Positions 45,024 through 51,870 of a stretch of DNA of 62,314 nucleotides are shown here, piece by piece. Source of the stretch: Clostridiales bacterium. GTDB lineage: Bacteria > Bacillota > Clostridia > TANB77 > CAG-508. Below the pieces are notes generated by a model. It did no database searches. It saw only the letters and a program-made list of their open reading frames with translations, and had not been told where the DNA came from. The position numbers and the translations under genes were made by a program. Within the stretch, counting starts at the first letter, position 1, and each line of letters begins with the position of its first letter. The DNA lies in the NCBI GenBank assembly GCA_003534295.1, contig DPDV01000011.1, positions 1 through 62,314 on the forward strand. The letters run 5' to 3'.

Positions 45024-46013
45024 TTAAATTTCTATTATGTTTTGCAATCTTTTTTTTCTTGTTATTTCTTCATAATAAGGAGCATCTTTATTTATTAAAA
45101 TATATTTAAACATTTTTAATTTTTCTAATTCTGCTCTATCTGTGTCTATTGTTTCATCTGCTATAAGTGCTATTTTATACCCACTTCTTAGCATTTCATA
45201 AGCATCATCTCTATATTTTAAAAATGTTTCGTGTCTTATTTTAATACTTAATTTGTCCTGCAATGCTGAATTGTCTATAATATTTAGTAGTCTTGTTATT
45301 TTTTGTTTTTTTTCAAATAATGAATCCGCAAATTCAACTATATATTGTTTTTTAAAGTTTCCTTTTATTATGTCTTTTATTATTTGTGCACTTATCATAT
45401 TATACTCTACAAATAACTTGTCTTCACTTGTTGTTCCAGTATTAAATGCTCGTTCTATTGCTGTAGCGCTAAATATTGTAGAAAATTTCATATGATATTT
45501 TAAACTTACTCTTTGTACCTCATTTGTGCTATTGTAATCTGTTAATTTTAAAGAAAAAACTTTACTATCAAATTTTTTTAAATATTCTTCTTTTTTCTTT
45601 ATATCATCTTCTATTAAATCCTTTAATAATTTTCTAAATTTTTCATCTTCTTTTTTTAATATTTTAACTCTTAGTCTGCATATGTTTTTTACTAAATAAT
45701 CTATTGTTTTATATGGTGTAACTTTGTCTATATACAATACATATATAAAAAACATTTCCATATTTTCTATTAGTAATTGTTTTGATTTATTATCTACTAT
45801 TAATCTTTTTTTCTTTTCTTTTAAACTTTCTAATATTTCTTTTCTTAATGTTCTATGGTTTCCGCGTTCGTTTACATTATAGTATCTAACATCTATGTAT
45901 GTTTTTATGTAGCTGTCACATATTTGTTTATTAAATTTTCTTTCAAAAACTAACTTTAAATATTTAGTTATAGCGTCTTGTACTATTTTTATATATTCAT
46001 CCATTACACTCAT
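45024..46013 (-). CDS. unknown cytosolic protein upstream of the AAA+ ATPase
   Basis: The 329-residue protein is helical, Lys/Glu/Ile-rich and has no signal peptide, membrane helix or known domain that could be recognised. It starts at ATG 46013 behind AAAGGAG and ends 21 nt before the AAA+ gene, with the DUF2357-like gene next. Position suggests it belongs to the same three-gene module. A helical bundle with charged repeats (KKEEYLKKFDSKVF, RDDAYEMLRSGYKIALIAD) may be an adaptor; this is inference. Confidence 0.5.
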   Translation of the reverse strand: MSVMDEYIKIVQDAITKYLKLVFERKFNKQICDSYIKTYIDVRYYNVNERGNHRTLRKEILESLKEKKKRLIVDNKSKQLLIENMEMFFIYVLYIDKVTPYKTIDYLVKNICRLRVKILKKEDEKFRKLLKDLIEDDIKKKEEYLKKFDSKVFSLKLTDYNSTNEVQRVSLKYHMKFSTIFSATAIERAFNTGTTSEDKLFVEYNMISAQIIKDIIKGNFKKQYIVEFADSLFEKKQKITRLLNIIDNSALQDKLSIKIRHETFLKYRDDAYEMLRSGYKIALIADETIDTDRAELEKLKMFKYILINKDAPYYEEITRKKRLQNIIEI

Positions 46014-46038
46014 ATATAAATTTCTCCTTTAATGTTTT

Positions 46039-46983
46039 TTAAGTCCAATCAATGAATTCTACAGTTATAATAGAAGTGTTATTGTTTATTGGATATGTAT
46101 AGTTTTGAGTTGGATCTTTTTTATAGAACCTAACTCTTGCACTTGATTCTGCTTTTACACCAACTTTTGAACCAACTACATATGTAACAGAGCCTTGGTT
46201 TTCTGTTCCTTGGCTGAATAGTTCTACTGTTGTATTTGCCATATCAAGAGATAGTATTTGTGGGTCATACCCAAATTGTGTAAATTTTGTTGGTTTACAT
46301 TTTGCTTTTTCTGTTGCATCTAACATTGAATATGAATATATGTCCACTTTATCTCCAACAGCGTATGAGCCAAATGCTTCAAGTACTATATAATAATTAG
46401 TTGTGTTTGTTATAACTAAATCACAGTATATTTGCCCTACAGCATCTTCAATTTTGTATGAATATTCATTGTTCCCTATAATAAACACAAATTTAGCAGA
46501 AATAGTTTTACTGTATGGCTCTGTAGTACTTGCTGTAACATTTATTGTTACTTGGTCTCCAACATTTAATGCTGTGTTTGGATTAATTCTAAGTGTGACC
46601 GTGTCTAAGTTGTTTGTAGTATATATGGTTCCACTTGTCTTACTTAGTTGGCATGTTATATTGCTTGAGCAACTATATGAAATTTGATAGTCTACATCAT
46701 ATGATAATTTTTCTAATGTGTTTTTTGCGGTACTAAGTTTTATTGGTATTGAATAGCTATTAATTCCCGTCCATTGTTCTATTCTATATGTTGGGTTGCT
46801 TTCTTTTAATTTGTCACTTTCAAAATAAAATTCTTTTGTGCTGGTGTAAAAATTGTTTGCGTATTTTAATACATATCTTGCAAGTATTGTAACAAGAGAC
46901 AAACAAAATATAACTAGCACTGATAAAACTAAAATTTGTTTCCTGGTGTATCTGTAATATGTGCTGTTTCTTTTCTTTTTCAT
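46039..46983 (-). CDS. exported membrane-anchored beta-rich protein (314 aa)
   Basis: A basic N-terminus and helix (QILVLSVLVIFCLSLVTILA) lead to RYVLKYANNFYTSTKEFYFE, which resembles the SipW-type signal region. The body of about 270 residues is Thr/Asn/Ser-rich, with beta-sandwich-like repeats and several Cys (SYSCSSNITC, KAKCKPT). It ends SIITVEFIDWT. It is probably a surface subunit. The start has AGGGGGAAGAG upstream. It lies upstream of the cytosolic module genes on the same strand. Confidence 0.62.
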   Translation of the reverse strand: MKKKRNSTYYRYTRKQILVLSVLVIFCLSLVTILARYVLKYANNFYTSTKEFYFESDKLKESNPTYRIEQWTGINSYSIPIKLSTAKNTLEKLSYDVDYQISYSCSSNITCQLSKTSGTIYTTNNLDTVTLRINPNTALNVGDQVTINVTASTTEPYSKTISAKFVFIIGNNEYSYKIEDAVGQIYCDLVITNTTNYYIVLEAFGSYAVGDKVDIYSYSMLDATEKAKCKPTKFTQFGYDPQILSLDMANTTVELFSQGTENQGSVTYVVGSKVGVKAESSARVRFYKKDPTQNYTYPINNNTSIITVEFIDWT

Positions 46984-47010
46984 CTCTTCCCCCTTGCATT
47001 TTTATTTTAG

Positions 47011-47047
47011 AAATTTCTTCGAATTGTGGGCGATTAAAATCGCCCCT
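47011..47047. repeat. dispersed palindrome, family 1 (copy 2)
   Basis: AAATTTCTTCGAATTGTG precedes the palindrome GGGCGATT, AA, AATCGCCC (47028-47045), followed by CTA. This is nearly identical to the copy at 32314 in both core and left flank. It separates two exported-protein genes. Confidence 0.85.
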
Positions 47048-47055
47048 ACAATATG

Positions 47056-47667
47056 TTATACTTTTTGTTTTGAATCTATAATTACTTCCATACTTTCTAT
47101 CATATTTTGATATTCTGGTTGATTTTTATAGGTTTCTGGAAAATATATTAACAAATAATATACATCTGTCTTTTTTGTACTGTGTGCCATTGTTTGTGTT
47201 GATGTTTTAAAGTTTTTAAAATATGTACCATCTGTATCAGCTTGCACCGTTCCAGCACTTGGAAGTATATTGATTGGATTTGCTGATGTTGGTGTTTGAT
47301 TTTTATATAGTACATATTGTAATGGCAAATTTGTGGTTGTTTTTATTGTAATATCATAATCTATGCTTGTCTGTGCAATTTTGTTATTTGAATCTGAATT
47401 TGTTACAGAAAACGTATGTTGGTATGGTTCAGCTCTTGGTACCATTTGGTCTAATTTAAAACTCATAGTTTGGTGATCTTCTTTAAATACATACATAGCA
47501 ATTTCTATATCTTTTGAAGCTAAAGCTTCACTACGATATCTTGCTATAGTATTTGTTAGAGCAATGCTGCACAATACTATTATGCACACAGCAAGAATTA
47601 TAAATCTTATAGCTATTACCGTTGTTCTACGACCTTTTCTCCTTCTTCTTCGAACTTGCTCTTTCAT
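47056..47667 (-). CDS. SipW-type exported subunit (203 aa)
   Basis: A very basic N-terminus (MKEQVRRRRRKGRRTTVI) and helix are followed by TIARYRSEALASKDIEIAMY, a TasA/SipW-like signal region. The body is beta-rich (HTFSVTNSDSNNKIAQTSID, YDITIKTTTNLPLQYVLYK). The start at 47667 is chosen because GGAGG lies five nucleotides upstream; an earlier ATG at 47682 has none. It follows the signal peptidase gene (47694) by 26 nt. Confidence 0.7.
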   Translation of the reverse strand: MKEQVRRRRRKGRRTTVIAIRFIILAVCIIVLCSIALTNTIARYRSEALASKDIEIAMYVFKEDHQTMSFKLDQMVPRAEPYQHTFSVTNSDSNNKIAQTSIDYDITIKTTTNLPLQYVLYKNQTPTSANPINILPSAGTVQADTDGTYFKNFKTSTQTMAHSTKKTDVYYLLIYFPETYKNQPEYQNMIESMEVIIDSKQKV

Positions 47668-47693
47668 TTTTCCTCCACACACTCTTCTGTAAT

Positions 47694-48482
47694 TTATTTT
47701 TCTTCAGCTTTTTTCTTACTTGTTTTTGTCGCAGTTGTTTTTCTTGTGCTATTTGTCTTTTTTGTTTTGTTCTCTTCTTTCGTTTTAGTTCCTTTGGTTG
47801 TTGATTTTTTTGTTTCTGTTGTAGTTTTTTTCTTTGTTGATTTTTTCTCTGGTTTTTCTATATTTTCTTCGTTGTTTTCTTCATCATTTTGTTCTATTTC
47901 TTCTGTTTTTTCTTCAATTTCTTCTTGTTTTGTATGTTTTTTCTTTGTTTTGGTAGGTTCTTCTTTTACCACAACTTCTACTTTTACTTTGTCATATGAG
48001 AAGAATACCCAAAGTAATAGTAACGCCACACTTGCTGGTATTAGTACTTTTGGTGTTAAAATTATTTCTTTCCACATTCTAAAGTTTGGTATTACTTTTA
48101 TAACTTTTCCAACTATTTGGTTTCTTTGTATAGGTGTGTCATTTGTATTATTTGCATCACCTTTTGTAACAATTTGGTTGCCATTTACTTCTACTATTCT
48201 ATGGGTTACCAATGCTGTTCCTTGGCTATACACAACTATCTCGTCTTTATTTACAGTTTCATTTTGATCAATAAGTTTAACTAGTATAGCATCTCCTATT
48301 TCCATGGTTCCTGACATGCTTCCTGTTGATACTTCAAATGCAGAATATCCAAGCATTGTTGTATATGTATTTCCTTTAATGTTAATTTGTATATGATTAT
48401 ATGCCATTATTAGAGCAATACCTAATATTACAAATAATATAATATCAAATACCCATCTAAATATTTTTTTTACCACTCTCAT
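47694..48482 (-). CDS. SipW-like signal peptidase I, catalytically complete
   Basis: The protein has about 262 residues. An N-terminal helix precedes catalytic Ser55 (VSTGSMSGTM), His94 (LVTHRIVEV) and Asp109 (TKGDANN). A second helix and a long Lys/Thr/Glu-rich tail follow. It starts at MRVV (48482), which has GGGAT upstream; an ATG at 48500 lies upstream. It partly overlaps in translation with the degenerate homologue ending at 48502, so the two form a pair. It probably processes the exported subunits downstream. Confidence 0.85.
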   Translation of the reverse strand: MRVVKKIFRWVFDIILFVILGIALIMAYNHIQINIKGNTYTTMLGYSAFEVSTGSMSGTMEIGDAILVKLIDQNETVNKDEIVVYSQGTALVTHRIVEVNGNQIVTKGDANNTNDTPIQRNQIVGKVIKVIPNFRMWKEIILTPKVLIPASVALLLLWVFFSYDKVKVEVVVKEEPTKTKKKHTKQEEIEEKTEEIEQNDEENNEENIEKPEKKSTKKKTTTETKKSTTKGTKTKEENKTKKTNSTRKTTATKTSKKKAEEK

Positions 48483-48501
48483 TTTTTCATCCCATTCCAT
48501 T

Positions 48502-49260
48502 TTATTGTTCTTTTGTTTTAGTAGTTTTTTTAGTTGTTGTTTTTGGTTTTGAAGTTGTAGTTTTTTTAGCTGTACTTGCTGATTTAGTAGTTGTAGTTTT
48601 CTTTGTTGTAGTCTTTTGTGATGTTCCTGTTGTTGTTTTTTTAGCTTTTGATGCTGTTGATGTAGTATTTTTTACAGGTGCTTTTTTCTCTACTACTTTC
48701 TCTTCTTCATCCTCATCTTCATCGTCTTCCTCTTCGTCGTCATCGTCTTCTTTAGCTGCTTTTATATTTGCTATAAATTCCCATAATTCATATAGGAATG
48801 CTAATAATGATGGGAATACTATTAGTATCAAAAATCCCCATTTAGATTCTAATATGCTTAAAATTGTTCCCAATTTTCCTATTCTTATTGAATTTTTTGT
48901 TGGGCCTATTGCTAAATCACTTGGTATTTCTTTAGATTCTAGTACATATGTGGTTTCTCCTGTTACTGAACTAACTTGTTTATCTTTTAATGTTTGAATA
49001 TCTACTGTTGTTTTTCCTAACTCTGATGTTGCATGAAAAAATATATCTTCTCCCGGTTCTTGCTTTTGTGTTGTATCAACCAACACTAAGTCTCCCTTGT
49101 TAAATCCTTTTTCTTTTAGATTGTTTGTATTGATTATTAATACTGTTGTAGAGTCAAATTCTGAAACCTTAAATTGATTAAAAGATAGTAAACATATTGT
49201 TACTATTATTGCAATTAATGCATATAAAATAATTAGTGTGTTATAAAAAATTTTCTTCAT
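48502..49260 (-). CDS. degenerate signal peptidase-like protein, no catalytic Ser or His
   Basis: The protein has about 252 residues. It keeps the signal peptidase layout: N-terminal helix, a beta domain with FNKGDLVLVD, and a second helix near 155-175. The Ser position is Asn (IINTNNLKEKGF), and no THR(I/V)V-like His is found. The C-terminal tail has an acidic block (DDDDEEEDDEDEDEEE) followed by Thr/Lys-rich repeats. It may regulate or scaffold the active enzyme next to it. The start at 49260 (MKKIF) has GGAGG nine nucleotides upstream. Confidence 0.7.
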   Translation of the reverse strand: MKKIFYNTLIILYALIAIIVTICLLSFNQFKVSEFDSTTVLIINTNNLKEKGFNKGDLVLVDTTQKQEPGEDIFFHATSELGKTTVDIQTLKDKQVSSVTGETTYVLESKEIPSDLAIGPTKNSIRIGKLGTILSILESKWGFLILIVFPSLLAFLYELWEFIANIKAAKEDDDDEEEDDEDEDEEEKVVEKKAPVKNTTSTASKAKKTTTGTSQKTTTKKTTTTKSASTAKKTTTSKPKTTTKKTTKTKEQ

Positions 49261-49296
49261 TTCTTTCATCCTCCGTAAACTTTCTTTCTTCTTTAT

Positions 49297-49399
49297 AATA
49301 TAACATAGTCATTTTTTTTTATCAATACATTTTTCGATTAAAACATCTAAAAAAAACTTTTGTATTTGTTTTGTAATATACTTGTAATATTGCTGTAAA
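49297..49399 (-). promoter_or_regulatory. promoter of the signal-peptidase operon with four-repeat TGTAAT box
   Basis: On the minus strand TTGATA (49325-49320), a 17-bp spacer ending in GACTATGT and TATATT (49302-49297) form the promoter. Plus-strand TGTATT, TGTAAT, TGTAAT and TGTAAA start at 49361, 49372, 49383 and 49394, exactly 11 bp apart. This is the clearest of the three boxes. The region also lies upstream of the divergent gene at 49543. Confidence 0.75.
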
Positions 49400-49438
49400 A
49401 TTGTATTATTTTTTTCATATTTTTTAACGAAAAGCTTA

Positions 49439-49466
49439 TTGAAAAAATTTTATATGATGTTATAAT
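49439..49466 (+). promoter_or_regulatory. promoter of the unknown plus-strand gene
   Basis: TTGAAA (49439-49444), a 16-bp spacer and TATAAT (49461-49466) lie 77 nt before the ATG at 49543. Confidence 0.65.
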
Positions 49467-49542
49467 TATATTAAGGAATGTTAAGTTTTTAATTTTCTTT
49501 TATATTTATGTGCAAAACTTTATTGTTTTGTTGGAGGAACAG

Positions 49543-50535
49543 ATGATAAAATTAAATGATAATAAAACAAAATCAAATTTACTAAAACTTATTAATAGAG
49601 AAATTTCTTTTATAGATGCTAGTTTAGCATACCAAAGAAGTCTTAACAAAGAAGTTCTTTTGTGTATGAATTTAATTACACAAAATTCTGAAGTTATAGA
49701 AACTGCTATGGAATTTAGTAAAAATTACGAGGCCTTAAATAATGTTATGGCTCTATTAAAAAAATCTACATTTAATATAGATTCCTTGGAAGCTCTACTT
49801 AGCCAATTATATGAAATAAAAAATAATGAAAGTAATGTTGTAATGACTAATAAAATATCTAAATTTAATGAAAATTATTTAGATGTTATTGATGAGATTA
49901 CCACAAATACCATGAAAATAGAGTGCTTTTTAAAAGCTGATTTTCAAGAAGTCGAAAATCAAAACAAGGCTATTGCTGAATCTGCTAAAAAGGTTAAAGT
50001 TAGAACCAAGGAAGTTAATTTATTGCCTAACACATTAATAATTTCTGAAATCGAGAAAAAAGTAGTTTTGCCTTACACTTTAACAGATATTAAAAATATT
50101 TTAAAAGCGAGTCCTGCAAAATATACATCTGCTCAAGATGTTATTAATCAATTATATACCATTCCTTTAAAATACTATAAGAATTCTGCTATTTCACGTT
50201 TTAGAGAAGCATATAGATTAGTTAGACAGCGAGATAAAGGAACCTTATTACAGGCTGTTGATTTAGCAACAGAATTATTTTTCAATTATAATTTGCATCC
50301 TGCCATTATAACTGCTTGCAAAAACTCTAATGAATTAGATGTATACTTATCTTGTTTAGAATATAATGAGCTTGAGGATTTTACAAGTTTTAAAATTGTA
50401 TTCCAAGGCTTGCCTGCGGTTTCAAAAAAAGCTTTTAAAAGAGGTCATAATTTAATGAACAAAATTAATAATGTAGAAAGTGCAAATAATTCTAGTACTA
50501 CAAATCAAGAAACAAATGCAAATATAAATTCATAG
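49543..50535 (+). CDS. unknown cytosolic helical protein
   Basis: The 330-residue protein has no signal peptide or membrane helix. It is helical, with a Lys/Asn/Glu-rich N-terminal half. A C-terminal half contains RFREAYRLVRQRDKGTLLQA and DLATELFFNYNLHPAIITAC. The tail is Asn/Ser/Thr-rich. No family was recognised. The ATG at 49543 follows GGAGG by five nucleotides. It is divergent from the signal-peptidase operon and sits between two such pairs, so it may take part in regulation or assembly; this is inferred from context only. The stop lies inside a strong hairpin. Confidence 0.55.
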   Translation: MIKLNDNKTKSNLLKLINREISFIDASLAYQRSLNKEVLLCMNLITQNSEVIETAMEFSKNYEALNNVMALLKKSTFNIDSLEALLSQLYEIKNNESNVVMTNKISKFNENYLDVIDEITTNTMKIECFLKADFQEVENQNKAIAESAKKVKVRTKEVNLLPNTLIISEIEKKVVLPYTLTDIKNILKASPAKYTSAQDVINQLYTIPLKYYKNSAISRFREAYRLVRQRDKGTLLQAVDLATELFFNYNLHPAIITACKNSNELDVYLSCLEYNELEDFTSFKIVFQGLPAVSKKAFKRGHNLMNKINNVESANNSSTTNQETNANINS

Positions 50536-50567
50536 AGAATGGGCGATTAAAATCGCCCGTTCTCTAT
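50532..50567. terminator. palindrome family 1 (copy 3), acting as bidirectional terminator
   Basis: The palindrome GGGCGATT/AATCGCCC is extended here by ATAGAGAAT and GTTCTCTAT to 17-bp arms with one mismatch. It contains the stop codon of the plus-strand gene (50533-50535) and follows the Rpn remnant on the minus strand. Confidence 0.75.
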
Positions 50568-50619
50568 TTAACTTTGCTATTTCTTCTAATTTTGGATTTT
50601 CCAAAAAATATAGCCAATC
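50566..50619 (-). pseudogene. deleted remnant of an Rpn-family nuclease/transposase gene
   Basis: The minus-strand frame reads DWLYFLENPK, then LEEIAKLN with no stop at the usual place. Both pieces occur in the intact gene at the right edge (DWLYFLENPKS and LEEIEKLN), where about 100 codons separate them. The first piece is identical at DNA level for about 30 nt. A deletion removed the middle. The palindrome follows both copies. Confidence 0.75.
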
Positions 50620-51204
50620 TTAGTTATTTTGTTTTCTTAGTTGGTCTATCTTTTTATTTTTTCTTCGTTTTATACTTTTCATCTTCATATCTCTGTTAAA
50701 TACAAATAGTAATACAAGTATTATTATTACAAATACTGTTGTTATTTTGGATTGTAGCATTTTTACTATTAATCCTAGCAATGGAATTCTTTTTTCAAAT
50801 TTTCCTTTTATTTGGTTATACTCTATTATTACATTATTGTTATGATAATTGTTGTCTCCTTTTGTTGTATAATATGAGTTTTCTCCATGTCCCTGTATTT
50901 TTGTTATTCTTTGTATTTTGGTTATTCCATTTTCATCAAAAATTATTATGTCTTGTAAGTTTAAATCGTCTGGTTGGCATTTCTTAGTTATTATTAGATC
51001 ATTTGTTTTTATGGTTGGAATCATTGTTTTGTCTTCGGTTGTATACATTGTTGCTTTTCCTATTCTCAAATCCAATTTTTTGTTAAAAACTCCATATACT
51101 GTGTTTATTACATTATATATAATCATTAATATTAATATCAACCATAAAACTTTTCTTGGTAGTGCAGATATTATTTTTTTTATTTTATTTTCTCTTATCC
51201 TCAA
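50620..51204 (-). CDS. degenerate signal peptidase-like protein (Ser to Thr, His to Gln)
   Basis: The 194-residue protein aligns with its neighbour over the whole domain: KTMIPTIKTNDLIITKK corresponds to NSMEPTINVGDIIIV, with the catalytic Ser replaced by Thr60. ITKIQRITKI replaces the ITHRIVGI block, so His becomes Gln98. The TKGDNN Asp is retained. A second helix follows (TVFVIIILVLLFVF). It begins 20 nt inside the preceding active peptidase gene, so the two are translated together. Like 48502, it may be a pseudo-peptidase partner. Confidence 0.72.
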   Translation of the reverse strand: MRIRENKIKKIISALPRKVLWLILILMIIYNVINTVYGVFNKKLDLRIGKATMYTTEDKTMIPTIKTNDLIITKKCQPDDLNLQDIIIFDENGITKIQRITKIQGHGENSYYTTKGDNNYHNNNVIIEYNQIKGKFEKRIPLLGLIVKMLQSKITTVFVIIILVLLFVFNRDMKMKSIKRRKNKKIDQLRKQNN

Positions 51205-51775
51205 TTTTCTTTTTTTCTCTCCTCATTTTTTTCTTTTCTTCTACTCTTTTTGTATTTATGTATATTATTAATATTAAATTTAATAACAATATAATATAAA
51301 CTTTATCTTCTAGTAATAATATAATGTTTCCTATACGTGGAATTTTTAATACAATTGTTCCTAAAATTTGTTCATATGATATTTCTTCTGTGTCTTTGGT
51401 TAGATTGTTATCACCTTTAGTTACATATTTCGAGCCTTTTTCTGTTTCTTCAATTCCAACTATTCTATGTGTTATTATTTGATTATTTTGTTCAAATGTA
51501 ACTATTTTATCTGTTTTAATTTTGTCTTTTTCTATTCCACTAACTATTATTATATCTCCTACATTTATTGTAGGCTCCATGCTATTTGTTGTAATTACAT
51601 ATGCTCTATAGCCAAACATTGATTTAGCATCTGTTTTGTCTAATGTAGATTTGGTTATAAGAAATATGTTGTATAAAAGTATTATAATAATTACAAATAA
51701 TAGCTTTTTAACTATTTGCTTAGTTCTTTTTCTTTTTTCATTTTGTTTTTCTATTTGCTCTATATCGTACTCCAT
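51185..51775 (-). CDS. signal peptidase I (ER/SipW type), catalytically complete
   Basis: The 196-residue protein has an N-terminal helix, catalytic Ser65 in TTNSMEPTI, His103 in IITHRIVGI, and Asp122 in VTKGDNN. A C-terminal helix and a very basic tail (KKKMRREKKKIEDKRK) follow. It is directly downstream of the giant beta-helix gene (95-nt gap with a hairpin) and overlaps the degenerate homologue by 20 nt. Confidence 0.87.
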   Translation of the reverse strand: MEYDIEQIEKQNEKRKRTKQIVKKLLFVIIIILLYNIFLITKSTLDKTDAKSMFGYRAYVITTNSMEPTINVGDIIIVSGIEKDKIKTDKIVTFEQNNQIITHRIVGIEETEKGSKYVTKGDNNLTKDTEEISYEQILGTIVLKIPRIGNIILLLEDKVYIILLLNLILIIYINTKRVEEKKKMRREKKKIEDKRK

Positions 51776-51796
51776 TATATTCCTTTCTTCTGTGTA

Positions 51797-51830
51797 TTAT
51801 TTTAGGTCAGTTTTTGCTGACCTAAAATAA
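51797..51830 (-). terminator. hairpin between the giant gene and the signal peptidase pair
   Basis: TTATTTTAGGTCAG and CTGACCTAAAATAA form a perfect 14-bp stem with a 6-nt loop. The T-run is missing on the minus strand, so it may attenuate or protect the transcript and not end it fully. Confidence 0.5.
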
Positions 51831-51870
51831 CCATTGTTTTTTATAAAATTGTATTTGAACTTTAATATGC

